Shown piece after piece: positions 52,800 through 62,163 of a stretch of DNA of 64,000 nucleotides; within the stretch, counting starts at the first letter, position 1, and each line of letters opens with the position of its first letter. The notes under the pieces are model-generated. The model had not been told where the DNA came from and made no database searches. It saw only the letters and a program-made list of their open reading frames with translations. The translations under genes were made by a program, and so were the position numbers. Where the stretch lies: assembly GCA_029561345.1 (NCBI GenBank), contig JAKQJC010000001.1, forward strand, positions 310,001-374,000, given 5' to 3'. Origin of the DNA: Chloroflexota bacterium. GTDB taxonomy: Bacteria; Chloroflexota; Anaerolineae; Anaerolineales; Anaerolineaceae.

Positions 52800-54059
52800 A
52801 TGAAGATGAACAAAATGTGGCGGGTCCTTTCAGCGGTCATGATCATGGTCATGATCCTTTCGGCCTGCGTCACCCCAACTGCGGCGCCCACCAAGGCGCC
52901 TGAAGCTACCAAGGCTCCTGAACAGCCAACAGCCGCGCCCGAAAAACCCGCGCTGCAAATTCCTGATGTTGTCGCCGGAAAGTTCAATGTGGCGATGGTT
53001 CTGATTGGCCCGCATGACGATGGCGGCTGGTCACAGGCTCACTATGAAGGCCTCAAGTACGTTGAAGCCAATGTCCAGAACGTGAATGTTGCCTACATCG
53101 AAAATGTTCCCGAAGGCGCTGACTCGGAACAGGTGTTCCGCAGCCTGGCCCGCAAGGGTTTCAATTTGATCTTCGGCACCTCATTCGGCTTCATGGATCC
53201 GATGGAAATTGTGGCCAATGAATTCCCGGATATCACCTTCATCCACATCAGCGGTTACAAATCCAACGGCAAGAACTTCGGCAACCTGTTCGGTGCCATG
53301 GAAAGCATGAAATACCTAGCCGGTATGGTGGCTGGCGCGCGCGCCAAAAAAGACGGCAATCCGCGCATTGGCTACATGGCCACCTTCCCGATCCCTGAAG
53401 AAATCCGCCTGGGCAACGCCATTGCCCTCGGCATGAAGAAGACCTGCCCCGAATGCACCATGGATGTGCGCTGGATCAATACCTGGCACGACCCGGTGAT
53501 CGAAAAGGAAGCCGCTGCTTCCCTGTTCGATGCGGGCGCGCAGGTGGTCTTCACTGGCGCCGACACCCCGGCTGTGGCTGATGTGGCGACCACCAAGGGC
53601 AAATGGGGCGTGACATATGACTTTGTGGGTTCCTGCAAGGCCGAACGCTGCCTCACCGCTCCTTACTGGAACTGGGGCCCCGTCTATGCCAAAGTGGCAC
53701 AGGGCGTGATTGATAAAACCTACAAACCCGGTTGGGATTACTTTGATGCGGAGACCAACGGCTTAGGTCTCTACGGTTTCATGGAAGGTCAGACTCTGAC
53801 CAAGGGTCTTGCTGATCTGGATCCGGAAGTGCTTTCGATGGTGAAAGACACCCTGGCGAAAATGCTGAAGGGCGAGTTCACCCGCTTTGATGTATTCTCT
53901 GGCCCAATCAAAGACAATACCGGTAAAGTGATTGTCCCTGAAGGCGAGAAACTTCAACAGGCTGACCTGGATCAGTTCCCTCCGGGCGCCGAAAACCTGA
54001 AATGCACCTACTGCATGAAGTGGTGGGCTGAAGGCATTAATGCCGAACTGCCCAAATAA
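52800..54059 (+). CDS. BMP-family ABC transporter substrate-binding lipoprotein
   Basis: A 419-residue lipoprotein. The signal ends at the lipobox LSAC, then a Thr/Pro-rich linker to about residue 60. The mature domain opens VAMVLIGPHDDGGWSQAHYEG and has VFRSLARKGFNLIFGTSFGF, typical of the BMP (basic membrane protein) family whose members bind nucleosides. GGAGG precedes the ATG. Eight Cys residues are unusual, six in pairs (CPEC, CTYC). It begins the transporter part of the purine island, so a purine or nucleoside ligand is expected. Confidence 0.93.
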   Translation: MKMNKMWRVLSAVMIMVMILSACVTPTAAPTKAPEATKAPEQPTAAPEKPALQIPDVVAGKFNVAMVLIGPHDDGGWSQAHYEGLKYVEANVQNVNVAYIENVPEGADSEQVFRSLARKGFNLIFGTSFGFMDPMEIVANEFPDITFIHISGYKSNGKNFGNLFGAMESMKYLAGMVAGARAKKDGNPRIGYMATFPIPEEIRLGNAIALGMKKTCPECTMDVRWINTWHDPVIEKEAAASLFDAGAQVVFTGADTPAVADVATTKGKWGVTYDFVGSCKAERCLTAPYWNWGPVYAKVAQGVIDKTYKPGWDYFDAETNGLGLYGFMEGQTLTKGLADLDPEVLSMVKDTLAKMLKGEFTRFDVFSGPIKDNTGKVIVPEGEKLQQADLDQFPPGAENLKCTYCMKWWAEGINAELPK

Positions 54060-54070
54060 TTTGGTTTGAT

Positions 54071-54106
54071 GTTATCCCCTTCCGGCTGATGCTGGAAGGG
54101 GATAAC
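54071..54106 (+). repeat. Stem-loop between substrate-binding and ATPase genes
   Basis: GTTATCCCCTTCC (54071-54083) and GGAAGGGGATAAC (54094-54106) form a perfect 13-pair stem with a 10-base loop. A following T-run is absent. Such stems between the binding protein and the rest of ABC operons often protect the upstream mRNA and give more binding protein than transporter. Confidence 0.75.
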
Positions 54107-54148
54107 CGTGATTATCCGGCTCAAGCCGGAAAATTCAGACGAGGCGCC

Positions 54149-55711
54149 ATGACTTCAGCCAACACACATGAAACAGATAACCTTGTCGTATGCATGCGGG
54201 GAATTACCAAACGTTTTCCAGGGATTCTGGCGAATGATAATGTCGATTTTGATTTGAAAGCCGGCAGTGTGCATGCCCTGCTGGGCGAAAATGGGGCGGG
54301 CAAAAGCACGCTGATGAATATCCTGGCGGGGATGTACCGCGCCGAAGAGGGAACCATCACCGTCAACGGCAAACGGGTGGATTTTCATTCACCGCGCCAC
54401 GCCATTGCAGCCGGCATTGGCATGGTTCACCAGCATTTCATGCTGGTGCCTTCTCAAACGGTGACGGAAAATATCTTACTTGGGTTGGATGAACCTCGTT
54501 TCCGCATGAATCTCTCCCAATATGATAAAAAAGTGGCTGACCTGAGCGCCCAATTTGGTTTGCATGTGGACCCACGGGCCAAGATCTGGCAGCTTTCGGT
54601 GGGCGAGCAGCAGCGTGTGGAACTGCTGAAAATGCTCTACCGCGGAGCCAATATTTTAATTATGGACGAACCCACGGCCGTTCTGGCGCCGCAGGAAATT
54701 GAAGACCTGTTTAAAACCTTGCGAGCCATGATTGCTGCCGGAAAATCAATCATCTTTATCAGTCATAAACTGCATGAGATTATGGAAATTGCCGACCAGG
54801 TGACCGTGCTGCGGCGCGGCAAGGTTACGGCTTCAGGCGTCAGCACAGAAAACATGACCAAAGCTGACCTGGCCAAGCTGATGGTCGGGCGGGATGTTCT
54901 GTTCAACCTGGAGAAGAAATCGCAGCCAGCTGGACAGATTGTTTTAAGTGTGGAAAATGTGCAGGCAGAAAATGATAAAGGTCTGCCTGCTTTGCGCGGC
55001 CTTTCACTTACGGTCAGAGAGGGGGAGATTGTCGGTCTGGCAGGGGTGGCAGGCAACGGTCAGCGCGAGCTGGCGGATGTGATCACCGGTTTGCGCACCT
55101 GCAGCGCCGGCAAAATTATCATCAAAGACCGGGATATGACCAATGCGCCGGCTGATCAGAGCATTCGGATGCGGGTTTCGCATGTGCCGGAAGATCGCAA
55201 TCATGTGGGCACGGCGCCCAATTTGAGCATGACCGACAATGTGATCATGAAGAAATATAAGGACCAACCCATTGGCAACGGTTGGATCATCAATACGGTT
55301 GAAGCTGAACGCTATGCGCGGGAATTGAAGGATGCTTACGACATTCTGCTGCCATCCACCAAAACGCCGGTGCGCTTGCTTTCGGGCGGCAATTTACAGC
55401 GCGTGATTCTGGCGCGTGAAATTTCGGCCAAACCCAGCCTGATGGTGGCCGTTCAACCAACCCGCGGCCTGGATGTGGGCGCCATCGAAGGCGTTCAGCG
55501 GCTGCTGCTGGCGCAGCGTGAGGCCGGGGCGGCGGTGCTGCTGATTTCAGAAGAACTGGAAGAATTACTGGCTTTAAGTGACCGCATTTATGTCATCTAT
55601 GAAGGCCAGATCATGGGCGAAGTGACGGATGGCAATGTCGAGAAGATTGGCCTGATGATGACGGGCACCCACCAGGATAAAATTGATCAGGAAAGAGGCA
55701 AACATGAGTGA
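54149..55711 (+). CDS. ABC transporter ATP-binding protein, nucleoside type (two cassettes)
   Basis: A 520-residue tandem ATPase. The first cassette has Walker A GENGAGKST, signature LSVGEQQRVELLKML and Walker B ILIMDEPTAVL. The second has a degenerate Walker A (GVAGNGQRELA) but a good signature LSGGNLQRVILAREI. This asymmetry is usual for the RbsA/YufO group serving nucleosides or ribose. ATG 54149 with GAGG is preferred over ATG 54089, which lies in the intergenic hairpin region. It overlaps the start of the permease by eight bases. Confidence 0.95.
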   Translation: MTSANTHETDNLVVCMRGITKRFPGILANDNVDFDLKAGSVHALLGENGAGKSTLMNILAGMYRAEEGTITVNGKRVDFHSPRHAIAAGIGMVHQHFMLVPSQTVTENILLGLDEPRFRMNLSQYDKKVADLSAQFGLHVDPRAKIWQLSVGEQQRVELLKMLYRGANILIMDEPTAVLAPQEIEDLFKTLRAMIAAGKSIIFISHKLHEIMEIADQVTVLRRGKVTASGVSTENMTKADLAKLMVGRDVLFNLEKKSQPAGQIVLSVENVQAENDKGLPALRGLSLTVREGEIVGLAGVAGNGQRELADVITGLRTCSAGKIIIKDRDMTNAPADQSIRMRVSHVPEDRNHVGTAPNLSMTDNVIMKKYKDQPIGNGWIINTVEAERYARELKDAYDILLPSTKTPVRLLSGGNLQRVILAREISAKPSLMVAVQPTRGLDVGAIEGVQRLLLAQREAGAAVLLISEELEELLALSDRIYVIYEGQIMGEVTDGNVEKIGLMMTGTHQDKIDQERGKHE

Positions 55712-56834
55712 AGCAACCCTGCCAAAGAAAAAAGGGTTTCAATTGCCCATCGCTGTAAGGATTGAACCGCGGATTTCAGAAACACCCTTCTGGCTTTCGC
55801 CGCTGCTTTCTCTGGTTGCTGTGCTGATCGCCCTTTTCATCGGCGGCATCTTGCTATCATTGGCCGGCGCAGATCCCATCCTTTCGTATCAACATATATT
55901 CAAAGCATCCTTTGGCGATTGGTATGTTTTTTCTGACACACTGCAGAAAGCAACCCCCATCCTTTTGGTCACGTTGGCCTGTATTCTGGCTTTCAGGATG
56001 CGCATCTGGAACATTGGGGCCGAAGGTCAGTTCTTTTTGGGAGCCTGGGGCGCCAGCCTGATTGTGCTGCTGCCGGTGCTGCCCGAAGATTCACCCAGCT
56101 GGCTGTTTTACCTGGTGATGGCGCTTTCGGGCATGTTTTTTGGGGCGCTGTGGGGATTTGTTCCGGGGTTTCTGAAGGCCAAATTCCAGGTGAATGAAAT
56201 CATCACCACGCTGATGATGAACTATATCGCCATCTCATGGAACAATTATTTTATCTTCAGCGTCTGGTCTGAAGGCGGGTTCCAGATGACGCGCATGTTC
56301 CCAAAGAACGCCTGGCTGCCGCGCCTGGGTGATTTTGCGGCGCAAATTCCCTTCTTTCGCGGCATGACCACGCATATGGGCCTGCTGGTGGGCATTGTGG
56401 CGGCGGTGGTGATCTGGTATATCCTGTTTCGCAGCCCCTGGGGTTATGAAATTCGCCTGATTGGCGACAACCCCAAAGCGGCCAAATATGCCGGCATCTC
56501 CATCACGCGCAACACGGTGCTGGTGATGATGCTTTCAGGTGCTCTGGCCGGCCTGGCAGGCATGTCGGAAATCAGCGGCACCGTGCACCGCTTGCAAGGC
56601 GCCATTTCGCCTGGTTATGGGTTCACAGGGGTCATTGTGGCCTGGCTGGCCAAATTGAATCCTTTTGCTGCGATTCTGGCATCCATTCTCTTTGGCGCAC
56701 TGATTCTGGCAGGCCGTGAAATTCAACCTTCAGGGATTCCAAAAATGATCCAGGGAGTCATTCTGGTGTGCCTGATTGCCAGTGATTTCTTTATGCGTTA
56801 CAACATTCGCATCGAACGCCGGAAGGAGGCATAA
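55704..56834 (+). CDS. ABC transporter permease, nucleoside type, first subunit
   Basis: A 376-residue integral membrane protein of the branched-chain/ribose permease group, with about ten helices. Family residues include WNIGAEGQFFLGAWGA, LKAKFQVNEIITTLMMNYIAI and IGDNPKAAKYAGISITRN, then a glycine-rich region ALAGLAGMSEISG. ATG 55704 overlaps the ATPase stop and follows GAAAGAGG. It is the larger of the two permeases, as in nupP-type transporters, and pairs with the next gene. Confidence 0.95.
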   Translation: MSEATLPKKKGFQLPIAVRIEPRISETPFWLSPLLSLVAVLIALFIGGILLSLAGADPILSYQHIFKASFGDWYVFSDTLQKATPILLVTLACILAFRMRIWNIGAEGQFFLGAWGASLIVLLPVLPEDSPSWLFYLVMALSGMFFGALWGFVPGFLKAKFQVNEIITTLMMNYIAISWNNYFIFSVWSEGGFQMTRMFPKNAWLPRLGDFAAQIPFFRGMTTHMGLLVGIVAAVVIWYILFRSPWGYEIRLIGDNPKAAKYAGISITRNTVLVMMLSGALAGLAGMSEISGTVHRLQGAISPGYGFTGVIVAWLAKLNPFAAILASILFGALILAGREIQPSGIPKMIQGVILVCLIASDFFMRYNIRIERRKEA

Positions 56835-56837
56835 AAG

Positions 56838-57806
56838 ATGGATCTGGTCATCATTTTACAGGCTGGGGTGGCTTCGGGCACGGTACTGTTATTTGCCACC
56901 ATTGGAGAAATTTTTTGCGAACGCGCGGGCGTCACCAATCTGGGCGTGGAGGGCATGATGCTGCTGGGCGCCATGAGCGCGTTCAGCGTGACAGTGGCGA
57001 CGGGCAATGCCTTTGCCGGCATTTTGGTTGCCATGCTGGCGGCTGGCCTGTTGAGCCAGGTCCACGCGGTCATCACCATTCATCTTCAAGCTGACCAGGT
57101 GGTGAGCGGCCTGGCCCTGACCTTTTTGGGAACCGGGGTCAGCCTGGTGCTGGGCGAGGGTCTGAGCAAAGCAGGAACCATTGCGGTGCTACCGCCCATC
57201 ACCATTCCGGTGCTGGGTTGGATCCCGTTCATTGGCGAAATTTTCTTCAAGAATCAGAATATTCTGGTGTATTTTGGCTATGTGTTCTTCCCGTTGTGCT
57301 GGTACTTTATCAACCGCACGCGGCCCGGCCTGCATCTGCGGGCGGTGGGCGAATACCCGGCGGCTGCTGATGCACTGGGAATTAACGTGTATCGAACCCG
57401 CTATCTGTATGTGCTGGTGGGCGGGATGCTGGCCGGCCTGGCTGGCGCCACCATCAGCCTGGCCATCTCGCCGGGCTGGTTCAGCGAACTGACCACTGCC
57501 GGTCAGGGTTGGATTGCGGTGGGTCTGGTGATTTTTGCCCGCTGGGATCCGCTGCAGGCAGCGGTGGGCTCCTATATTTTCGGCGCGCTGCGCCGGTTGA
57601 TCCTGGATATTCAAGGCCCGGCCATGCTGTTTGGCCTGGTTAATCCTTTCTTTGCCAATCCATATTACGGGTTCTTTCTGCAGATGATCCCGTATGCTTT
57701 CACAGTCATCGTCCTGGTTATGGGTTCACGTGAAGCCATGCGCAAACGTCTGGGTGCGCCGGCAGCTTTGGGGCTGCCCTATATTCGCGGCCAGCGCGGC
57801 GCCTAG
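56838..57806 (+). CDS. ABC transporter permease, nucleoside type, second subunit
   Basis: A 322-residue membrane protein with about nine helices. Family residues include GEIFCERAGVTNLGVEGMMLLGA, shortened here to the key CERAGVTNLGVEG, then LQADQVVSGLALTFLGTG and AVGEYPAAADALGINVYRTR. It completes the importer with the BMP lipoprotein, the tandem ATPase and the first permease. The start lies three bases after the preceding stop. The substrate is inferred to be a nucleoside or a purine-like compound from family and context. Confidence 0.95.
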   Translation: MDLVIILQAGVASGTVLLFATIGEIFCERAGVTNLGVEGMMLLGAMSAFSVTVATGNAFAGILVAMLAAGLLSQVHAVITIHLQADQVVSGLALTFLGTGVSLVLGEGLSKAGTIAVLPPITIPVLGWIPFIGEIFFKNQNILVYFGYVFFPLCWYFINRTRPGLHLRAVGEYPAAADALGINVYRTRYLYVLVGGMLAGLAGATISLAISPGWFSELTTAGQGWIAVGLVIFARWDPLQAAVGSYIFGALRRLILDIQGPAMLFGLVNPFFANPYYGFFLQMIPYAFTVIVLVMGSREAMRKRLGAPAALGLPYIRGQRGA

Positions 57807-57827
57807 CCTGATAAAAGGAGGTGTGAG

Positions 57828-59069
57828 ATGGGACAAATGGTAGGGTATCGCTGCTCTCTTTGCGGGAAGGAATATGCGCCCAATAGCGTCACCTATACCT
57901 GCCCGGCAGATGGCGGTAATCTGGATGTGATGCTGGATTACGAACTCATCTGGAAGCAATCTTATCTGCATTCGTTGGCAACGGAAGCAGAACCTTCGTT
58001 ATGGCGGTATCTGCATCTGCTGCCGGTGGATGATCCGGGCGGAGAAGGTACGCCGCTGCGGCAGGCTGGCTGGACACCTATATATCAGCCGCCAGCTTTA
58101 TCGGTCAGCCTGGGTATTGAAAATCTTTGGGTCAAGGATGAAGGCCGCAACCCGACCGCTTCTTTCAAAGACCGCGCCAGCGCCGTGGTGGTGGCGCGGG
58201 CGAGGCAGATTAAGGCAGGGGTGGTGGTGACGGCTTCAACGGGCAACGCAGGGGCGGCCCTGGCCGGCATGGCAGCAGCTGTTGGGCAGAAGGCTGTGAT
58301 TCTGGCGCCGCGAACAGCCCCGCCCGCAAAGATCACCCAGCTTCTGATATACGGCGCTAAAGTGATTCTGGTGGATGGCAATTATGATGCCGCTTTTGAC
58401 CTGGCGTTGGAAGCAGCGCAGGAATTTGGCTGGTACTGCCGGAACACGGGGTATAATCCTTTCACCCTGGAAGGCAAGAAGACGGCGGCCTTTGAAATTT
58501 GGGAGTCGCTGGTTTTGCCGATGGGCGACCGTTCCAAACCGCTGTGCGTTTTTGTCTCAGTCGGCGATGGCAATATCATTTCGGGCCTGCACAAGGGATT
58601 CAAGGATCTATACAACCTGGGCTGGATGGAGCAAATGCCGCGCTTGTTCGGTGTGCAGACCAGCGGATCGGCGGCGGTGGCCAATGCCTTTTTTGCCGGC
58701 ACGGAAAAAATTCAACCGGTGAAAGCTGACACCCTGGCAGACAGCATTTCGGTGGATTTACCGCGCGACGGTGTGCGGGCGGTGCGGGCTGCCCGAGAGA
58801 CCAATGGGGCTTATGTGGTGGTGGATGATGCAGATATCCTGAAAGCGATGGCTGATTTTGGCAGGGTTGGTATTTTTGCCGAGCCCGCTGGCGCTACGGC
58901 TTATGCAGGGCTGAAGCACGCTGTGGCGAATGGGCTGATCCAGGCAGATGACCCCGTGCTGGTGATGAACACCGGCAATGGCTTGAAGGATATCAAAGCT
59001 GCCATGCAGGCGATGACCGGCGCACCGGTCATCGAACCGAGCTTGCAGGCTTTGAAAAGTGTGGTATAA
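57828..59069 (+). CDS. Threonine synthase-like PLP enzyme
   Basis: A 413-residue fold-type II PLP enzyme. AAAGGAGGT precedes the ATG. A small zinc ribbon (CSLCGKEY and a later YTCPADGG) opens the protein, as in many threonine synthases. The PLP lysine is in NPTASFKDRASAVV, followed by STGNAGAALAGMAA and, near the end, VLVMNTGNGLKDI. The family normally turns O-phosphohomoserine into threonine. It sits inside a purine-ureide island beside another fold-type II enzyme, so a degradative role on an amino acid product such as diaminopropionate is possible. Plain thrC remains the first reading. Confidence 0.85.
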   Translation: MGQMVGYRCSLCGKEYAPNSVTYTCPADGGNLDVMLDYELIWKQSYLHSLATEAEPSLWRYLHLLPVDDPGGEGTPLRQAGWTPIYQPPALSVSLGIENLWVKDEGRNPTASFKDRASAVVVARARQIKAGVVVTASTGNAGAALAGMAAAVGQKAVILAPRTAPPAKITQLLIYGAKVILVDGNYDAAFDLALEAAQEFGWYCRNTGYNPFTLEGKKTAAFEIWESLVLPMGDRSKPLCVFVSVGDGNIISGLHKGFKDLYNLGWMEQMPRLFGVQTSGSAAVANAFFAGTEKIQPVKADTLADSISVDLPRDGVRAVRAARETNGAYVVVDDADILKAMADFGRVGIFAEPAGATAYAGLKHAVANGLIQADDPVLVMNTGNGLKDIKAAMQAMTGAPVIEPSLQALKSVV

Positions 59070-59118
59070 GGAAGCGTGTGGCACGTAAAGAAAATCACTT
59101 CAATAAAAAGGAAGATGA

Positions 59119-60069
59119 ATGAAACCAGTTTTTTCTATTATTGCTCCGATTTATAATGAGGAGGATTGTTTGCCGCTGCTGTATGAGCGGGTGAAGGGCG
59201 TGATGGATCAGACCGGCGAGCCCTGGGAACTGATTCTGGTAGATGATGGCTCGCGGGATAAATCCAACGAGATTATCCTGTCGCTGAATAAAAAAGATGA
59301 ACGCGTCAAGCCAGTCATTTTTGCGCGCAATTTTGGCCATCAGATTGCCGTGACGGCCGGGCTGGATTACAGCCAGGGTGATGCGGTGGTGGTGATTGAC
59401 GCCGACCTGCAGGATCCGCCTGAAGTGATTCTGGAACTCATCGCCAAGTGGCGTGAAGGTTACGAAGTGGTTTATGCGGTGCGGGCAGAACGGGAAGGCG
59501 AGAGCTGGTTTAAAAAAATCACCGCTTCCATGTTTTACCGGATCATCTTCCGCATCACGGATGTGAATATTCCGCTGGATACCGGCGATTTCCGTCTGCT
59601 CGACCGCAAGATGGTCAACGTGATGAATCAGATGCGTGAAAAACACCGCTTTTTACGGGGTATGTCGTCCTGGGTGGGGTTCAAGCAGGTTGGCGTTTCC
59701 TATAAGCGGGCAGCGCGTTTTGCTGGATCAACCAAATATCCTTTCAAAAAAATGCTGAAGCTGGCGTTGAATGCCATCACCAGTTTCTCATATTTTCCTC
59801 TGCAGGTGGCCACTTACTTTGGTTTTATCGCCGCTGGCCTGAGCATTCTCACCATCCCCGTGGTGATTATCATGCGGGCGATTGGCTCACAGAATTTCCT
59901 TGGGCAGGCCTCAACGCTGATCGCGGTCCTGTTCCTGGGCGGGGTACAACTGATCTCGCTGGGTATTCTGGGTGAATATATCGGCCGGATTTATGATGAG
60001 GTCAAAGGCCGCCCATTGTATGTGGTGCGCCAGGCACCTGAAAAAGAAAATTCGCCTGAACAGGCATAA
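59119..60069 (+). CDS. Family 2 glycosyltransferase (dolichyl-phosphate mannosyltransferase/GtrB type)
   Basis: A 316-residue protein. The GT-A domain opens [17 protein letters not shown], with nucleotide-binding Asp in [10 protein letters not shown], and the metal-binding DxD in [20 protein letters not shown] and [14 protein letters not shown] are typical of GtrB/DPM1. Two C-terminal membrane helices (about 230-290) anchor it. It transfers a sugar to a polyprenyl phosphate on the inner face. It has no clear link to purine breakdown, though it is transcribed in the same direction as its neighbours. Confidence 0.93.
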   Translation: MKPVFSIIAPIYNEEDCLPLLYERVKGVMDQTGEPWELILVDDGSRDKSNEIILSLNKKDERVKPVIFARNFGHQIAVTAGLDYSQGDAVVVIDADLQDPPEVILELIAKWREGYEVVYAVRAEREGESWFKKITASMFYRIIFRITDVNIPLDTGDFRLLDRKMVNVMNQMREKHRFLRGMSSWVGFKQVGVSYKRAARFAGSTKYPFKKMLKLALNAITSFSYFPLQVATYFGFIAAGLSILTIPVVIIMRAIGSQNFLGQASTLIAVLFLGGVQLISLGILGEYIGRIYDEVKGRPLYVVRQAPEKENSPEQA

Positions 60070-60084
60070 AAAAGGAGAGAACTC

Positions 60085-61560
60085 ATGCCGAAAATTGATT
60101 TAACCCTGCATCCGGACCGTCTGGAACGCACTATTAAGCGGGTGCGCGACCTGGGGATTATCATCCCCACCTTTGCGCAGATGAAAAACCCGGCCCTGAT
60201 TCCCGACAAGATCAAAGCCCAATTGAAGGGCGTTGGCCTGTGGGATGTGGCCCCGCGCAACTTATTCCGCATCACCTGGCACAATGAACCGGTGGCTTCA
60301 GGCGGCGGATTTGGCGGCGTGAATTACCTGGAACTGCCTTCCAGCCTGACCGGCGTGCCGGCGCGGATTGTGGTGCTGGTGGGAAAGTGGTTCCCCACCG
60401 GCGCGCATAAAGTTGGAGCGGCATTTGGCTGTCTGGTTCCCCGCCTGGTAACCGGCCAGTTTGACCCGACCACCCAGAAAGCCGTCTGGCCTTCAACGGG
60501 CAATTACTGCCGCGGTGGCGCCTATGATTCAGCGCTGCTGGCCTGCCAATCCATCGCCATTTTGCCGGAAGGCATGAGCCGCGAGCGGTTTGAATGGCTG
60601 TCGAAAATTGCCGGCGAAGTGATTGCCACGCCGGGCAGCGAATCGAATGTGAAGGAAATTTTCGATAAGTGCTGGGAACTGCGCAAATCGGGGCAGGATC
60701 TGATGATCTTCAACCAGTTTGAGGAATTCGGGAACTATCTCTGGCACTATGAAGTGACCGGCCATGCCATGGAAGAAGTGCTGCACAGGGTGATGGGACC
60801 GAAGGATGCCTACCGCGGCATGACCTCAGCCACTGGTTCTGCCGGCACGATCGCCAGCGGCGATTACCTGAAGCAGATTTTCCCCGGCAGCAAAATTGTG
60901 GCCTCTGAAGCGCTGCAGTGCCCGACCCTGCTGGAAAATGGTTTTGGCGCGCACCGTATCGAGGGTATTGGCGACAAGCACGTGCCGTGGATCCACAATA
61001 CCAAGAACACCGACATGGTGGTGGCGATTGACGACCAGGCAGTGGTCAACCTGGCGCGGCTATTCAATGAGCCGGCCGGACAGGCTTACCTGGTAAAACA
61101 GGGCGTGCCAGAGGCGGTGGTGAGCCAGCTCAATTTGCTGGGCTTCTCGGGCATTTCCAATGTTCTATCGGCGATCAAATTCGCCAAGTATTATGAACTG
61201 GGCGAGCATGATGTGGTGCTGACGGTGCTGACCGATTCCATGCAGCTTTACGGCAGCCGCCTGGTGGAGATGCACCAGGAATTTGGCGAATATACCGCGA
61301 TGAATGCCGCGGCAGATGATGCCCGTTACCTTAAGGGGCAGGCAACCGATAACCTGCTGGAACTGCGCTTCACTGACCGCCGCCGCATTCATAACCTGAA
61401 ATATTACACCTGGGTTGAACAGCAGGGCCGCACCTATGAAGAAATTCAGGCCCAGTGGCAAGATGATGACTATTGGACCAGCACGCAAATGCAGGCGGAT
61501 GAAATTGACGCCCTGATCACCGAATTCAATGATCGCGCTGGTGTGTTGAAGGCCCTGTAA
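60085..61560 (+). CDS. PLP-dependent enzyme of the cysteine synthase/tryptophan synthase-beta fold, role unknown
   Basis: A 491-residue protein, longer than common fold-type II enzymes (300-420). AAAGGAGAG precedes the ATG. The likely PLP lysine is in FPTGAHKVGAAFGC, followed by a Ser/Gly/Asn loop PSTGNYCRGGAYDS and a glycine-rich SATGSAGTIASGDY that would hold the PLP phosphate. The C-terminal 100 residues are helical and charged. I place it in the superfamily but do not recognise a named enzyme. Its position with YgeY, YgeW, carbamate kinase and a dihydropyrimidinase makes elimination of ammonia from an amino acid intermediate a reasonable idea. Confidence 0.85.
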   Translation: MPKIDLTLHPDRLERTIKRVRDLGIIIPTFAQMKNPALIPDKIKAQLKGVGLWDVAPRNLFRITWHNEPVASGGGFGGVNYLELPSSLTGVPARIVVLVGKWFPTGAHKVGAAFGCLVPRLVTGQFDPTTQKAVWPSTGNYCRGGAYDSALLACQSIAILPEGMSRERFEWLSKIAGEVIATPGSESNVKEIFDKCWELRKSGQDLMIFNQFEEFGNYLWHYEVTGHAMEEVLHRVMGPKDAYRGMTSATGSAGTIASGDYLKQIFPGSKIVASEALQCPTLLENGFGAHRIEGIGDKHVPWIHNTKNTDMVVAIDDQAVVNLARLFNEPAGQAYLVKQGVPEAVVSQLNLLGFSGISNVLSAIKFAKYYELGEHDVVLTVLTDSMQLYGSRLVEMHQEFGEYTAMNAAADDARYLKGQATDNLLELRFTDRRRIHNLKYYTWVEQQGRTYEEIQAQWQDDDYWTSTQMQADEIDALITEFNDRAGVLKAL

Positions 61561-61594
61561 TTCAGGCAGAGCGACTGACCCCACCCCGGCACCC

Positions 61595-62149
61595 ATGACC
61601 GCCTTTTTACCGGCTTCTGCGCTAGTTTTGGTGGCTGTTTGCCCGGCCCCGCGCGACCTGGAATTGGCGCGGGTGTTGGGGTGGTATCGTATTCCCCTGC
61701 GAAAAGCGCCTAAAGTTGTGGATGTGGATTACCTGGCGTTTTACCAGACGGCCGCGTTTGGCAAAGATGAACGCTGGAAGGTGAACACGCTGGCAGAAGT
61801 GCGCGGGCATGAACTGACCACCCGTGCGGCATTGCTGCGCGACGAGCCGGACCATCCCCGCGCCAATGAAGAGTATTACAAAATTCAGCTTGGCAATCTG
61901 ATCCACCTTTCCACGCCGATTGAGGCCGGAAATTGGAAACGGCTGACGTTTCTTTATACCACAGGAGATTATGTCAACCGGGCGGCGACGCTGAAAGACC
62001 TGGTGGTGCGGGATGAGGAACGTGACATTTTGTGGCATTCTCTGCGTGAGCGCAGCCTGCAATCCGGACGTTATCAACCAGCCGACCTGCCGGAACTGCC
62101 GCTGGACGAGGATATTTTGCTGCTTTTGGGCGGATTAATGCTCAAGTGA
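61595..62149 (+). CDS. Unrecognised protein in the purine island, 184 aa
   Basis: A 184-residue soluble protein with no clear ribosome site, 34 bases after the PLP gene. It begins with a hydrophobic strand (ALVLVAVCPAPRDLELARVL) and has WYRIPLRKAPKVVDVDYLAFYQ, then basic and aromatic strands RLTFLYTTGDYVNRA, ending in an acidic and Leu-rich tail. The CPAPRDLE region and WYRIPL look conserved in style, but I do not recognise the family or a catalytic motif. The dihydropyrimidinase gene starts 14 bases later, so it is very likely in the operon. Confidence 0.72.
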   Translation: MTAFLPASALVLVAVCPAPRDLELARVLGWYRIPLRKAPKVVDVDYLAFYQTAAFGKDERWKVNTLAEVRGHELTTRAALLRDEPDHPRANEEYYKIQLGNLIHLSTPIEAGNWKRLTFLYTTGDYVNRAATLKDLVVRDEERDILWHSLRERSLQSGRYQPADLPELPLDEDILLLLGGLMLK

Positions 62150-62163
62150 AGGAGTGAAACATT

